From the NCBI RefSeq assembly GCF_000422885.1, contig NZ_KE383942.1:127353-191352 (forward strand): 64,000 nucleotides of DNA, in the 5' to 3' direction. Below the pieces are notes generated by a model. The model saw nothing but the letters and a program-made list of their open reading frames with translations. It did not search any database and was not told the DNA's origin. Position numbers and translations under genes: made by a program. Shown piece by piece: positions 17,395-27,045 of this stretch (the stretch's first letter is position 1; each line of letters begins with the position of its first letter). The DNA is from Ottowia thiooxydans DSM 14619. Its GTDB lineage: Bacteria; Pseudomonadota; Gammaproteobacteria; Burkholderiales; Burkholderiaceae_C.

Positions 17395-19029
17395 ATGTGG
17401 GAGAACTTAGTGCCGCAAGATCCAAACGACTTCAATGTCTTCAGCATGGCCACGAATGCCAGAAACCTCTCGCGGCGCCAGTTGCTTGATGGGGGCATTG
17501 GGTTAGGTGCGCTCTTGCTCACGGCGGGGGCCGCCAAGGCGGCTGGCCATGCTCACCACTCTGCGCATGGGCAGCACGCCCAACACGGACACATGGACAT
17601 GTCTCCTACGCTGGGCATCGTGCAGGATAAGCGGGTACCTGCGATGGACCAACCGCTTTTGGAGCCTGAGGTGCGGCGGTCTGTGAATGGTGTGCTGAAC
17701 ACCACCTTGCGGGTCGCCTATGCCTACCGGTACATCGGTGGCGTCAAGCTCTATGTGCGTTCTTATGAGGGAGTCAGTCCGGGGCCCACTTTGCGCATGA
17801 AACCGGGCGAAACTTTGCGCATCAAGCTTATCAATGACCTCCCGCCTAACCGGGACCCCATGCCCGCAGACATCAGTCGGCCGCACCAGTTCAACAACAC
17901 CAATTTCCACTTCCACGGGTCCCACGTGAGTCCAAGCGGTATCGCGGACAACGTCATGCGCACCATGGCGCCTGGGAATAGCTACAACGTAGAAATCAAG
18001 GTTCCTGAAGATCACACCAAAGGCACCTATTGGTACCACCCGCATCACCACGGAAGCGCCGATGTTCAGATGTCTAGCGGGATGGTGGGCGCCATCGTCG
18101 TCGAGGGAGATTTTGCCAATGTCCCCGAGATAGCAGAGGCTCAGGAGCGCCTGTTGGTTCTGACTCAGGTGGTGTTCGATGCCAACGGCATGATCGAAAA
18201 TTTTGAGACCTTGTTCCCTGAAACGGCGACCCGTTTTCTCGCCATCAACGGGCAAAGACGGCCGATGATTTCCATGCGACCCGGGGAGGTGCAACGCTGG
18301 CGCATCCTCAATGCGGGCTACCAGGACGATATGTTGCTTGAGCTGGACAAGCACGATCTGAATGCAATCGCCTACGACGGCATCCAACTCGGTGTCATGG
18401 AGCCTCTTAAGCAGATTTTGATTGCACCGGGCCAACGCGTTGATATCTTGGTTCGGGCAGGTGTTGCTGGAACCTACGCTTTGAATGCAGCTCCCTACGA
18501 TCAAGGGCATCCTTCTCCCACTGGCACCTTGGCACGGGTGGTGGTGGCGGGCGCGCCGATGAATATGACGTTGCCGCGTGCCCTGCCCACGCCACCCTTG
18601 AAATCCATCAAGGCCTCGGAGATTACCAACCGCCGCACGCTGGTTTTCTCAGCCACAGCGCCTGAGGCGGATGCCGCTGGTCATTGGCAGGAGTTCGGAT
18701 TTTTCATTGATGGCAAAAAATTCGATCCTCGCCGTATTGATCACCGGGTAAAGCTTGGTGCAGTGGAAGAGTGGAAGATCGTGAATACGCACGAACATGA
18801 CGATCACGTCTTTCATATTCACACCAACCCATTTGAGGTCGTTTCAATCAACGGCAAGCCACTGGCTGTTCCGCAATGGCGAGATACGGTGATCGTCGAG
18901 CGTAAAGGCGGTGAAGTGGTATTTCGCTCCCGGTTCCTCGACTTCACGGGTATCTTCATGCTGCATTGCCACATGATGAACCATGAAGAAATGGGCATGA
19001 TGCAAACGGTCGAAGTCTACAAACCCTGA
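17395..19029 (+). CDS. Tat-exported multicopper oxidase
   Basis: The 544-residue protein begins with a twin-arginine signal (NLSRRQLLDGG followed by a hydrophobic stretch) and a His-rich region after cleavage. All four copper motifs are visible: HFHGSH, YWYHPHHHGS, HVFHIHTNPFEV and LHCHMMNHEEMGMM. Such enzymes oxidise Cu(I), phenolics or other reductants in the periplasm with reduction of O2 to water. The ATG at 17395 is given; the ATG at 17446, which places RR nearer the N-terminus, and a GTG at 17410 behind GGGAGA are alternatives. ATTCAGATCGAC occurs twice just upstream (17350 and 17382). It probably forms its own unit. Confidence 0.92.
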   Translation: MWENLVPQDPNDFNVFSMATNARNLSRRQLLDGGIGLGALLLTAGAAKAAGHAHHSAHGQHAQHGHMDMSPTLGIVQDKRVPAMDQPLLEPEVRRSVNGVLNTTLRVAYAYRYIGGVKLYVRSYEGVSPGPTLRMKPGETLRIKLINDLPPNRDPMPADISRPHQFNNTNFHFHGSHVSPSGIADNVMRTMAPGNSYNVEIKVPEDHTKGTYWYHPHHHGSADVQMSSGMVGAIVVEGDFANVPEIAEAQERLLVLTQVVFDANGMIENFETLFPETATRFLAINGQRRPMISMRPGEVQRWRILNAGYQDDMLLELDKHDLNAIAYDGIQLGVMEPLKQILIAPGQRVDILVRAGVAGTYALNAAPYDQGHPSPTGTLARVVVAGAPMNMTLPRALPTPPLKSIKASEITNRRTLVFSATAPEADAAGHWQEFGFFIDGKKFDPRRIDHRVKLGAVEEWKIVNTHEHDDHVFHIHTNPFEVVSINGKPLAVPQWRDTVIVERKGGEVVFRSRFLDFTGIFMLHCHMMNHEEMGMMQTVEVYKP

Positions 19030-19049
19030 GTGAAAGCCAGAAAAAAAGA

Positions 19050-19079
19050 AGAGCCCTGGCGGATACCGCGCAGGGCTCT
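19050..19079. terminator. Bidirectional intrinsic terminator
   Basis: AGAGCCCTG (19050-19058) pairs with CAGGGCTCT (19071-19079) around a short GC-rich loop. An A-run at 19041-19047 becomes a U-run for minus-strand transcripts. It lies between the convergent multicopper oxidase and FMN reductase genes and should stop at least the leftward transcript. Confidence 0.8.
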
Positions 19080-19147
19080 AATTGCCTTAGAACGAGTTAC
19101 AAAGGCAAGGAGACAAAGGGTAGGTCAGTGGCAGCGCTTACACCTTC

Positions 19148-19714
19148 TCAGGCTGCCCGCCTCAGCAGTGGTCGCTGGTTTTCGATGAACAGTGGTGCCG
19201 CCCGGTCTGCAGCCAGTGCAATGCGGGCCTGCAACGCAGGGCTGGTGACCTGATAGTTCTCGAAGTCCGCATTCGCTCCATACACGCCGATGGGTAGCGT
19301 CAGGGATTGGAAGAACGCGAACAGCGGACGCAGTTGATGGTCCAGTACGAGGGCGTGCCGATCGGTGCCACCGGTGGCGACCAGCAACACGGGTTTCTCC
19401 ACCAGAGCATCCTGGCCGATGAGATCGAACAGGTGTTTGAAGTGACCGGGATAGCTGCCTCGGTAAACCGGCGTTGCCACTATCAATAGAGTGGAGGACT
19501 CAATCGCTTGCAGCTGCTTCTCGATCTCTGCAGGCAACTCGTCGCGCGCCAGCGCTTGCCCGAGCGGGCGGGCGAATTCGCCGAGCTGTATGACACGCAC
19601 GCGCAGCAGCAGGCGTTCCTCAAGTGCGCTCAGCAATGCATCAACCAGCGCCCTGGTGCGTGATGGCTGAGAGGTGCTGCCGACCACAGCAACGACGTCG
19701 AGAGGAATAGGCAT
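19148..19714 (-). CDS. NADPH-dependent FMN reductase (SsuE/MsuE-like)
   Basis: The 188-residue flavodoxin-fold protein shows VAVVGSTSQPSRTRALVDAL at the N-terminus (phosphate-binding loop), ESSTLLIVATPVYRGSYPG and KPVLLVATGG. SsuE/MsuE enzymes supply reduced FMN to flavin monooxygenases that cleave C-S bonds. The LLM-type monooxygenase encoded at 20845 is an obvious local partner, although the two genes are on opposite strands and separated by the acireductone dioxygenase. The ATG at 19714 is the family-typical start. Confidence 0.88.
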   Translation of the reverse strand: MPIPLDVVAVVGSTSQPSRTRALVDALLSALEERLLLRVRVIQLGEFARPLGQALARDELPAEIEKQLQAIESSTLLIVATPVYRGSYPGHFKHLFDLIGQDALVEKPVLLVATGGTDRHALVLDHQLRPLFAFFQSLTLPIGVYGANADFENYQVTSPALQARIALAADRAAPLFIENQRPLLRRAA

Positions 19715-20113
19715 AGAGCAGATGGCTGGATGGTTTGCGAAGGGAGTTTGACTTTAGGCTGGGCACTCCGGGCGGCCAACGAACCAAAACCAATTTGCTT
19801 AGAAGAAAAACGAGTTCTTGCTGCCGTGGCTCTTGCTCGCGTGCCTGCATCGGAGGGTTGCTTTGATAGCCGGAATACGAATATGTACAGCCTGAAAGAT
19901 TCGTTTCCGCGGAAAACCGTTGCGCCGCATACTGGTTGCACCGCGCAGAACGCGCACCACACACAAGCGATTCCATGCGCAATCCTCGTCGCCGGCGTGC
20001 TGCCGCGCTCACACGTCATTTCGCAGAGGTGCAGAAGGCTCTTGTTCTGATGGCAATTTTTGTTCAGCCCGAACAGTGTGTATCGATTACGCGGCTCAGT
20101 ATGAGAGGGGCAT
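19715..20113. other. Divergent intergenic region, regulatory content only
   Basis: About 400 bp separate the FMN reductase from the acireductone dioxygenase. No protein-like frame is convincing. A perfect 12-bp palindrome TTTCCGCGGAAA (19904-19915) stands out as a possible operator; no known regulator can be named from it. Confidence 0.4.
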
Positions 20114-20689
20114 ATGGTTGCATTGGTACGTTTTGATTCCGCCGGGCGGTGGGGTGAAACCTGGGTCTGCGACCACCTCGTAAGCCAGGAGCTCACACGA
20201 GCTGGCGTTCACTGGGGGCGCTGGCCGTTGAGGCCCTTGGTGGGTGATGGGCTGACCGAACTCAAGGCTGTTTACGGCCCTGAGTTGGCGGCTTTGGGGG
20301 AGGATTTTCCGCTGCGTAGCGCGGACCGGGTCGCCATCGCGCCAGATGACTCTCGATGGCCTGAGTGGCGACGCCAGTTTCTGACAGAGCACCAGCACTC
20401 AGATGCAGAGATCCGCTTCTTCCTGGCGGGCACTGGCCTTTTCTACATCCGGGACGACGATGGGTTTCTGGGCCTGTTGTGTGAGGCGGGTGATTGGGTG
20501 GCCTTGCCGGCGGGCTTGCCGCATTGCTTCGATGCGGGGCAAGAACCCCAATTCGATGCCATTCGTCTGTTCAGCGCAGCAGATGGTTGGGTGGCTGAAC
20601 CGACTGGTGCGCCAACACCAACATTGCCTCTGTTCGACGATTTTGTTGGCGACCTGCTTGCACGCATGGACGAAGCACAGGAGGAGTAG
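20114..20689 (+). CDS. mtnD: Acireductone dioxygenase
   Basis: The 191-residue cupin matches bacterial acireductone dioxygenases closely. The metal ligands are H93, H95 and E99 in EHQHSDAEIRFFLAGTGLF and H137 in LPAGLPHCFD, followed by FDAIRLF and GWVAEPTG as in the Klebsiella enzyme. With iron it turns the methionine-salvage acireductone into a keto-acid and formate; with nickel it gives an off-pathway product. No other methionine-salvage gene is adjacent. It sits instead with an FMN reductase and an LLM monooxygenase, suggesting use in sulfur-compound breakdown. Confidence 0.92.
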   Translation: MVALVRFDSAGRWGETWVCDHLVSQELTRAGVHWGRWPLRPLVGDGLTELKAVYGPELAALGEDFPLRSADRVAIAPDDSRWPEWRRQFLTEHQHSDAEIRFFLAGTGLFYIRDDDGFLGLLCEAGDWVALPAGLPHCFDAGQEPQFDAIRLFSAADGWVAEPTGAPTPTLPLFDDFVGDLLARMDEAQEE

Positions 20690-20844
20690 GGCGCCTGAGA
20701 TCGCTTATCCGCCGAAAGAAGTAGCCTTGCGTGCGCGCGTAACCCGCGTTTGCCTTGTGCAGTTTTTGCAGAAGCATGGACGGAAAGCGTCGTGGCACTG
20801 TAGGCGCCAGCGCGCTAAATTGGCTTTCTTTGCGAGATGACGAC

Positions 20845-22176
20845 ATGAGCAGCACTCCAAAGCAATTGCACTTAGGCGCTTTTATGCGCCCGGTCAGCAT
20901 CCACACTGGTGCTTGGCGTTATCCGGGCGCGTGGCGCGACGCCAATTTCAACTTCGAGCGCCTCAAGACTTTGGCGCAAGCGCTGGAGCGTGCTTGCTTC
21001 GATGCCTTCTTCATGGCAGATCATTTGGCGGTGTTGAATATGCCGATCGAATCTCTGCAGCGCAGCCATACGGTCAGCTCATTCGAGCCGTTCACTTTGT
21101 TGTCGGCGCTGGCGCAACACACGACACGTCTTGGTCTGGTCGCCACTGCGTCGACTACCTTTGACGAGCCTTTCCACATTGCCCGGCGCTTTGCCTCGCT
21201 GGATCATCTAAGCGGTGGCCGCGCGGGCTGGAACATCGTGACCACTTCCAATCCTGATGCGGCGCTGAACTTTGGCCGCAGCGAGTCGATGGAACACGAC
21301 GAGCGCTACGCTCGTGCGCGTGAGTTCTACAGTGTAGTCACGGGTCTATGGGACAGTTGGGCCGACGACGCATTCGTGCGTGATGCGGAAAGCGGTAGAT
21401 TTTTCGATCCAGCGCGCTTGCACGTGCTGAACCACCGTGGCAAATATCTTTCAGTGCGTGGCCCGCTGCACATTGCACGACCCGTACAGGGTTGGCCCGT
21501 TATCGTGCAAGCGGGCGCCTCAGAGGCTGGCCGCCAACTTGCGGCAGAAACCGCGGAGGTGGTGTTTTCAGCGCCCGGTACCCTGGAGAACGGACGCCGG
21601 TTCTATACCGATATAAAGAGCCGCATGCGCGTTGTGGGTCGCAACCCGGACCATTTAAAGATTTTGCCCGGCGCCTTCGTCGTGGTCGGCGATACGCTCG
21701 AGCAAGCGCGCGGGATCCGGAGCCGGCTCGACAGCCTGGTACACGAAGATAGCGCCATCGCTTCTCTCTCGATCGCGTTGGGGCACGATGTGTCGGGTTT
21801 CGAGCTGGATCAACCGCTCCCTGAGATCCCTCCTACCAATGCCAGTCAGAGCAGCCGTGAGCGGGCGATCGAACTCGGTCAACGGGAGAACCTCACAGTG
21901 CGCCAACTTGCGCAGCGCCTGGGGGGTTATTCTGGTTTGGCCTTTGTGGGGACCCCTGAGTCCATAGCTGACGAGATGCAACTGTGGCTGGAAACCGGCG
22001 CCAGTGATGGGTTTAACGTGATGTTCCCATGGCTACCCGGTGGCTTGCTGGATTTCGTGAACAAGGTCGTGCCTGAGCTTCAGCGCCGGGGAATTTTCCG
22101 GCGCGCCTACCAGGGCAACACTTTGCGCGAGCACCTGGGATTGCCCCGCCCAGGCAATCAGTTCTTCGCTGGATGA
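20845..22176 (+). CDS. LLM-class flavin-dependent monooxygenase (NtaA/SnaA/DszA type)
   Basis: The 443-residue protein has the NtaA/SnaA/DszA layout: LHLGAFMRPVSIHTGAWRYP at the start, FDAFFMADHLAV, DHLSGGRAGWNIVTTSNP and WPVIVQAGASEAGRQLAA. Members use FMNH2 from a partner reductase to oxidise C-S, C-N or chelate substrates (for example sulfones and nitrilotriacetate). The ATG at 20845 begins the family homology; in-frame codons further upstream look non-homologous. The neighbouring FMN reductase and acireductone dioxygenase support a sulfur-linked role, but the substrate is unknown. Confidence 0.9.
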   Translation: MSSTPKQLHLGAFMRPVSIHTGAWRYPGAWRDANFNFERLKTLAQALERACFDAFFMADHLAVLNMPIESLQRSHTVSSFEPFTLLSALAQHTTRLGLVATASTTFDEPFHIARRFASLDHLSGGRAGWNIVTTSNPDAALNFGRSESMEHDERYARAREFYSVVTGLWDSWADDAFVRDAESGRFFDPARLHVLNHRGKYLSVRGPLHIARPVQGWPVIVQAGASEAGRQLAAETAEVVFSAPGTLENGRRFYTDIKSRMRVVGRNPDHLKILPGAFVVVGDTLEQARGIRSRLDSLVHEDSAIASLSIALGHDVSGFELDQPLPEIPPTNASQSSRERAIELGQRENLTVRQLAQRLGGYSGLAFVGTPESIADEMQLWLETGASDGFNVMFPWLPGGLLDFVNKVVPELQRRGIFRRAYQGNTLREHLGLPRPGNQFFAG

Positions 22177-22486
22177 TCCGGTTTGAGGGTTGGCCACCAA
22201 CAGGTTTGAACACGGTGCCTCCAGCGATCGTGCTCCCAGCGCGCCCTTCTGTCGGAGTTGGGATCGTGGGTAATTTTCAGAAACTGTGCTCTGGTTGATG
22301 CCGTGTTGACCTAGGTCATTAATTATTCCAACCTGCGGTGTCAGAATAAAAATGCGAATCAATTGCATTTAGGGGCGGAATTTCCATTGCTGTGCGCTAT
22401 CGCGCGGCTGGAGTTCTGACGAGGCGGGGCAATGGATCAGTCCGTTGTGCTATCAGCTCGTGCCCGAGACAGAAGCACTGAACACT
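22177..22486. promoter_or_regulatory. Leader of the CobN-like operon
   Basis: This 310-bp gap has an AT-rich part around 22310-22375 that holds a Fur-box-like palindrome (separate entry). I looked for a cobalamin riboswitch B12-box and saw none. The last 100 bp are GC-rich with no clear hairpin. Confidence 0.4.
22351..22369. promoter_or_regulatory. Fur-box-like palindrome
   Basis: AATGCGAATCAATTGCATT is a near-perfect inverted repeat built from the AATGC/GCATT arms typical of Fur boxes in betaproteobacteria. It lies about 118 bp before the CobN-like gene, so iron repression of the operon is likely. Confidence 0.6.
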
Positions 22487-25400
22487 ATGTTGAGACTCAA
22501 GAGATGGCTGCTTTGCGCTGTCATGCTGTTAATGGCCGGCGTGGTGCATGCAGCATCCGTGCTGTTTGTTGCCACTGGCAATGTGCCCGCAGGGAAATTT
22601 CATCAGCTTGATGAGATAGCGCGGCCGTTAGGCTTGAAGGTCGAAGTACGTTTTCTGAATAGTCTTCCCTCCGATGTGGATGGCGGGCTTTGGCGTGGTT
22701 ATGACGCCGTCTTCTTTGACAGCTATCTGCAAGACGAGGTACGCGCCCATCTTGCCCGCGCGCTGCCCTCGCTCGCGGTGCCGAACGCCTGGCTTTATGA
22801 CGCCCGTCCTGCCTGGGGCGGCGGGCTGCCAGAGACTGTGGCGCAACGGCTTATTCGCTACTACGGTAGTGGTGGGCGGCAGAACTTCGAAGGGTTCTTT
22901 GTGACGCTGGCAGCCCAGCTCCAGGGGCGTGATGCCATGGCGTCGGCACCCGATCCCGTGGTATTTCCAAAAACCGGTGTATATCACCCGCGTACGAAGG
23001 GGTTGGTCATGGCTGACCCCGTGGCGTACTTGCGAACGCAGGGAAGCAATCCACCGGAGGCGGGGCGTCGTCCGGTGATTGGAATCTCATTGCATCAGCA
23101 ATACATCGCATCGATGCAGACAGTTTTCATCGATGACCTGATCGCACGTATTGAAGCCGCAGGAGGTATTGCGCTGCCGTTCTATACCCCCATGCTTGAT
23201 GCTGGCGGCTTCACTCGCGTGCTGCAACCGGGCGGAGAAGGTTCGCCCGTGCTAGCGGATGCACTCATCAATACCCAAATCATCTTGAACGCGGATGAGC
23301 GCCGCGCGGAATTTACACGCATGGGCATCCCCGTGGTACAGGCCATGGCTTACCGACGTGGAGGTGAGGCTGAGTGGGCAGCTAATCCACAGGGCGTGCC
23401 GCTCATGGATGTGCCGTTCTACCTGGCGCAGCCTGAGTACGCGGGTGTGGTGGATATCCAGGTTACGGCTGCCACGCGCGCTGGAGATGAGCAGATCATG
23501 CCTATTTCCGCGCAGGCCGCCGCCTTGGTGGGAAAAGCCATGAACATGGTGAAGCTGCAACGCAAAGCGAACTCAGAAAAACGTCTGGCTGTGTTCTTCT
23601 GGAATTACCCGCCGGGCGAGAAAAATTTCTCAGCTTCGTTCCTCAACGTGCCTCGCAGTATGCAGGCCATGCTTTCAGCATTGCGCGGTGCGGGTTATGA
23701 CACGGAGCCTCAGCTTGAGGATCCGCTTGTGGAAAAGCTGCAGCGCCTGCTCGCACCCGCCTACCGCGATGGCATGCTTGCGCCGCTGCTTCGCGACAAT
23801 CTGGCGGAGCGTCTTCCTGTGAAGGAGTACCGGACCTGGCTGGCCACTCTACCGGCTGCCACGCAAATTGCTTTGAAAGACAGCTGGGGTGCACCCGAAG
23901 ATTCTTCTATGGTGCTGCGCGAAGATGGGCAAGCGTTTTTCGTGATTCCGCGGCTCCTTCTAGGCAAGCTTGCATTGCTGCCGCAACCGCCTCGGGGTGA
24001 AAAGTGGGCAGACAAGGAAAAGTCTCTCTATCACTCCACGAGCGCGTGGCCCTCGCACCATTACCTGGCTGTCTATCTGTGGGCCCGACAGCATGCAGGT
24101 GATGCTTTCGTGCATTTCGGCACACATGGCACGCAGGAGTGGTTACCCGGAAAGGAGCGCGGCCTCGCCGTCACCGACCCGGGGATGCTGGCAGTGGGTG
24201 ACGTACCAGTGGCTTATCCCTACATTGCTGACAACATCGGGGAGGCTCAGCAGGCACGCCGTCGCGGCCGTGCGGTGATCGTGAGCCATCAAACGCCGCC
24301 GTTTCAACCAGCAGGGTTGCACGCACAACTTACCGATCTTCACGACCTGCTGCACGCTTGGATGGCACAAGATGAGGGTGCAGTGAAGGACCGTATTGCG
24401 GTGGATCTACTGGCGAGCGCAGACAAGCAGCGCATCGTCGCTGATATGGGGACTACTACAGCACAGGCGCGTGCTGATTTCCCTGCTTTCGCGAACTACT
24501 TGCACGCGCACCTGCATGAGCTGGCGGAAACGGCGCAACCGTTGGGCTTGCACTCACTGGGCGTCGCACCCGCTGATACGCACCGCTTGGGTACTGTGCT
24601 GCTGATGTTGGGTCGCCCGTACTGGGAGGCGGCTGCGCGGCACGCAGGCACGAAACCCGAGGACGTTGATGAAACGCTGGTCGGCGACTATGAGCGCATG
24701 GCTCAGACTGCACCGTACCAACTGCTCGAGCGCCACTTGATCCAGAGCGAGCGTGACGATGCACTGCCCGCACCGTTGCGCGCACAGATGGCGCAGGCTC
24801 GCCAGTGGTGGCAAGCCATCGGGGCGCAGAACGAATTTCCTGCTCTGCTAGCAGTCTTGGCTGGGCGCTACCTGGAAACTTCCTATGGCGGAGATCCCAT
24901 TAAAAACCCCGATGCCTACCCCACCGGCCGCAATCTCTATGGTTTCGACCCCTCGCGCGTTCCCACTCTTCAGGCGTGGGAAGCTGGCAAGCAGGCAGCT
25001 GAGCAACTTATCGCAGCCTATCGTGAGCAACACGGTGGCAGAGCGCCTGAGAAAATTACGTTCTCGCTCTGGTCGGTGGAAACCATGCGCCACCAGGGCA
25101 TGCTTGAGGCGCAGGCGCTTTGGCTTATGGGTGTTGAACCCGTATGGGATAAGGGCGGGCGGGTGACAGGCGTACGCCTTGTACCAAGGCAAACGCTTGG
25201 CCGTGCACGCGTAGACGTTGTGCTTTCCGCCACCGGCTTGTACCGCGACCACTTTCCCAACGCGATGCAGCAACTGGCCCGTGCAGTTCAGCTAGCAGCG
25301 AAAGCCGACGAACCAGACAATCCTTTGGCTGCTAATGCCCGTGCCATTGCTTCCCGGCTACGCGCCCGAGGGATGGAGGAGGGCGCCGCGCTGCGAGCAG

Positions 25401-26521
25401 GTCAGACACGCATCTTCTCATCGGAATCGGGCCGTTACGGAACCGGACTGGATGACGCGGTTCTCGCCACTGATACATGGAAGGGCAAAGAGGAAGGTGA
25501 TCGCAAGCTCGCTGAGCTCTACCTCTCGCGTATGCAGTACGCCTACGGGCCTGATGAATCGGAATGGGGCAGTTTGCCGGCGGGTGGCCAAGGCGCTGCG
25601 GGCAACCTCTATGCTGAGCACTTGGGCGGCACGCAGGCAGCGGTGCTCTCGCGCAGCTCCAACACCTATGGAATGCTGACAACCGATGATCCCTTCCAGT
25701 ATCTGGGGGGCATAGGGCTTGCGGTGCGCCATCTGGATGGTAAGGCGCCGCAACTATTCATCAGCAATCTGCGTGGCTCGGGCAGCGGGCGGGTCGAAGG
25801 CGCAGCACAGTTTCTGGCCAAGGAATTGGCGACACGCCAATTCCATCCAGGCTACATCAAGGGCCTGATGAAGGAAGGTTATGCGGGCACCCTCCAGGTA
25901 TTGGACGCCACCAATAATTTCTGGGGATGGACTGCCGCAGCAAGAGAGATCGTGCGCGATGACCAATGGCAGGAGATGGCCGATGTTTATGTCAAAGACA
26001 AACACCGCTTGGGCCTTGATGCCTGGTTCGAACGGCATAACCCTCACGCTCTCGCCCAGACGATAGAACGGATGCTTGAAGCTGCTCGCCAAGGCTACTG
26101 GCAGGCCGATAAAACATCCGTCCGCGACCTCAAGAACCGGTGGAGCGAACTCTCTCGCCGCTTTGATGTGCGCAGCGACAACGCTCGCTTCACTGCTTTC
26201 GTCGCGGAGGGAACATCTGTACGCGCCAGCGGCTTTGGCCTGGATGCTCCCGCCTTGGTGGCCGCAATTGCCACCAAGCAGGAGGTCACCCCTCAACCCT
26301 CGTCGGAACCTCAGGCAGAACCGGACTCAGCATCCACCCAGCCGGAAGATCCACCACAAGTCAGTGGTATGCGGCTCACTCCAGTGCAGCCCGCCGAACC
26401 ACCCCTTCCATTCAAACCTGCTGCTGCGGTGTTTGCGCTGCTGCTGGCCGCCGTGTCCGTATCCGGTGCATGGCGTCAGCGCTCTCGCTATCGTTTTTCC
26501 GAAGGACTTAAAGCACTATGA
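22487..26521 (+). CDS. Exported, membrane-anchored CobN-like chelatase (HmuS-like)
   Basis: The 1344-residue product is a CobN/BchH-type class I chelatase large subunit, with stretches such as FWNYPPGEKNFSASFLNVPRS, FVHFGTHGTQEWLPGKE, SLWSVETMRHQG and NNFWGWTAAAREIV. Unlike cytoplasmic CobN it starts with a signal peptide (MLRLKRWLLCAVMLLMAG, cleavage near VHAAS). It ends with a Pro-rich linker and one transmembrane helix (FALLLAAVSVSGAW) before basic residues. No CobS/CobT or ChlI/ChlD partner is nearby. Its ATGA overlap with an ExbB-like gene and the upstream Fur box point to metallo-tetrapyrrole handling at the cell envelope, as proposed for HmuS of haem-uptake loci. ATG 22487 gives the signal peptide. 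Confidence 0.88.
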   Translation: MLRLKRWLLCAVMLLMAGVVHAASVLFVATGNVPAGKFHQLDEIARPLGLKVEVRFLNSLPSDVDGGLWRGYDAVFFDSYLQDEVRAHLARALPSLAVPNAWLYDARPAWGGGLPETVAQRLIRYYGSGGRQNFEGFFVTLAAQLQGRDAMASAPDPVVFPKTGVYHPRTKGLVMADPVAYLRTQGSNPPEAGRRPVIGISLHQQYIASMQTVFIDDLIARIEAAGGIALPFYTPMLDAGGFTRVLQPGGEGSPVLADALINTQIILNADERRAEFTRMGIPVVQAMAYRRGGEAEWAANPQGVPLMDVPFYLAQPEYAGVVDIQVTAATRAGDEQIMPISAQAAALVGKAMNMVKLQRKANSEKRLAVFFWNYPPGEKNFSASFLNVPRSMQAMLSALRGAGYDTEPQLEDPLVEKLQRLLAPAYRDGMLAPLLRDNLAERLPVKEYRTWLATLPAATQIALKDSWGAPEDSSMVLREDGQAFFVIPRLLLGKLALLPQPPRGEKWADKEKSLYHSTSAWPSHHYLAVYLWARQHAGDAFVHFGTHGTQEWLPGKERGLAVTDPGMLAVGDVPVAYPYIADNIGEAQQARRRGRAVIVSHQTPPFQPAGLHAQLTDLHDLLHAWMAQDEGAVKDRIAVDLLASADKQRIVADMGTTTAQARADFPAFANYLHAHLHELAETAQPLGLHSLGVAPADTHRLGTVLLMLGRPYWEAAARHAGTKPEDVDETLVGDYERMAQTAPYQLLERHLIQSERDDALPAPLRAQMAQARQWWQAIGAQNEFPALLAVLAGRYLETSYGGDPIKNPDAYPTGRNLYGFDPSRVPTLQAWEAGKQAAEQLIAAYREQHGGRAPEKITFSLWSVETMRHQGMLEAQALWLMGVEPVWDKGGRVTGVRLVPRQTLGRARVDVVLSATGLYRDHFPNAMQQLARAVQLAAKADEPDNPLAANARAIASRLRARGMEEGAALRAGQTRIFSSESGRYGTGLDDAVLATDTWKGKEEGDRKLAELYLSRMQYAYGPDESEWGSLPAGGQGAAGNLYAEHLGGTQAAVLSRSSNTYGMLTTDDPFQYLGGIGLAVRHLDGKAPQLFISNLRGSGSGRVEGAAQFLAKELATRQFHPGYIKGLMKEGYAGTLQVLDATNNFWGWTAAAREIVRDDQWQEMADVYVKDKHRLGLDAWFERHNPHALAQTIERMLEAARQGYWQADKTSVRDLKNRWSELSRRFDVRSDNARFTAFVAEGTSVRASGFGLDAPALVAAIATKQEVTPQPSSEPQAEPDSASTQPEDPPQVSGMRLTPVQPAEPPLPFKPAAAVFALLLAAVSVSGAWRQRSRYRFSEGLKAL

Positions 26522-27045
26522 ACAATCCCATCGAATCGGCGATGTATGACGCCAGCCAGTTGTTTCTCTATCCCGTACTTATTGCCATCGCTGTGCTATT
26601 TGTGCACGCCTTCTACGCGCTGGGTGCGTTCATCTGGCAAGCTTGGCAACGTCACCGAAGGCAGGCAGGCGGCTTCGAATTGATGGTTGCACGCGCCCGC
26701 ACTCCTGGCCTTACGCTGACTGAATTGGAGGCGCTCGCTGTAAAACGTATGGAATTTGCGCGCATCGCCACGCGAGTGGCCCCCATGTTGGGCCTTGTGG
26801 CCACCATGATTCCCATGGGCCCGGCGCTGAAGGCCTTGGCAGATGGGCAATTCACAGACGTGTCTCGCAACCTCATGGTCGCGTTCTCCTCCGTGATTTT
26901 GGCGCTACTGGCCGCAGCCATCAGCTACACCGTGGTCAATGTGCGGAGACGCTGGTATGCAGTGGATCTGGCAGACATTGAGCAGGGCACCATCGTCCCA
27001 GCTTACGATCCCGTGGCGACGCTGGCTGTGGAGGGGGCACGATGA
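26518..27045 (+). CDS. MotA/TolQ/ExbB-family proton channel protein
   Basis: The 175-residue inner-membrane protein has three hydrophobic segments: about 15-38, about 84-105 with MLGLVATMIPMGPALKAL (compare the ExbB LGLLGTV-GMI motif), and about 118-140 (FSSVILALLAAAISYTVV). Its start overlaps the chelatase stop and its stop overlaps the next start, both as ATGA, so the three products are probably made in fixed ratio. It likely forms a proton-driven motor with the downstream DUF2149 protein, energising the chelatase or a linked receptor. Confidence 0.88.
   Translation: MNNPIESAMYDASQLFLYPVLIAIAVLFVHAFYALGAFIWQAWQRHRRQAGGFELMVARARTPGLTLTELEALAVKRMEFARIATRVAPMLGLVATMIPMGPALKALADGQFTDVSRNLMVAFSSVILALLAAAISYTVVNVRRRWYAVDLADIEQGTIVPAYDPVATLAVEGAR

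Noticed and set aside
17503-18510. A 335-codon antisense frame inside the multicopper oxidase gene
   Set aside because: The sense strand shows all copper motifs; the antisense frame lacks any.
22177-22486. A cobalamin riboswitch before the CobN-like gene
   Set aside because: I looked for a B12-box-like core and paired elements and did not see one; a Fur-like palindrome is the better explanation.
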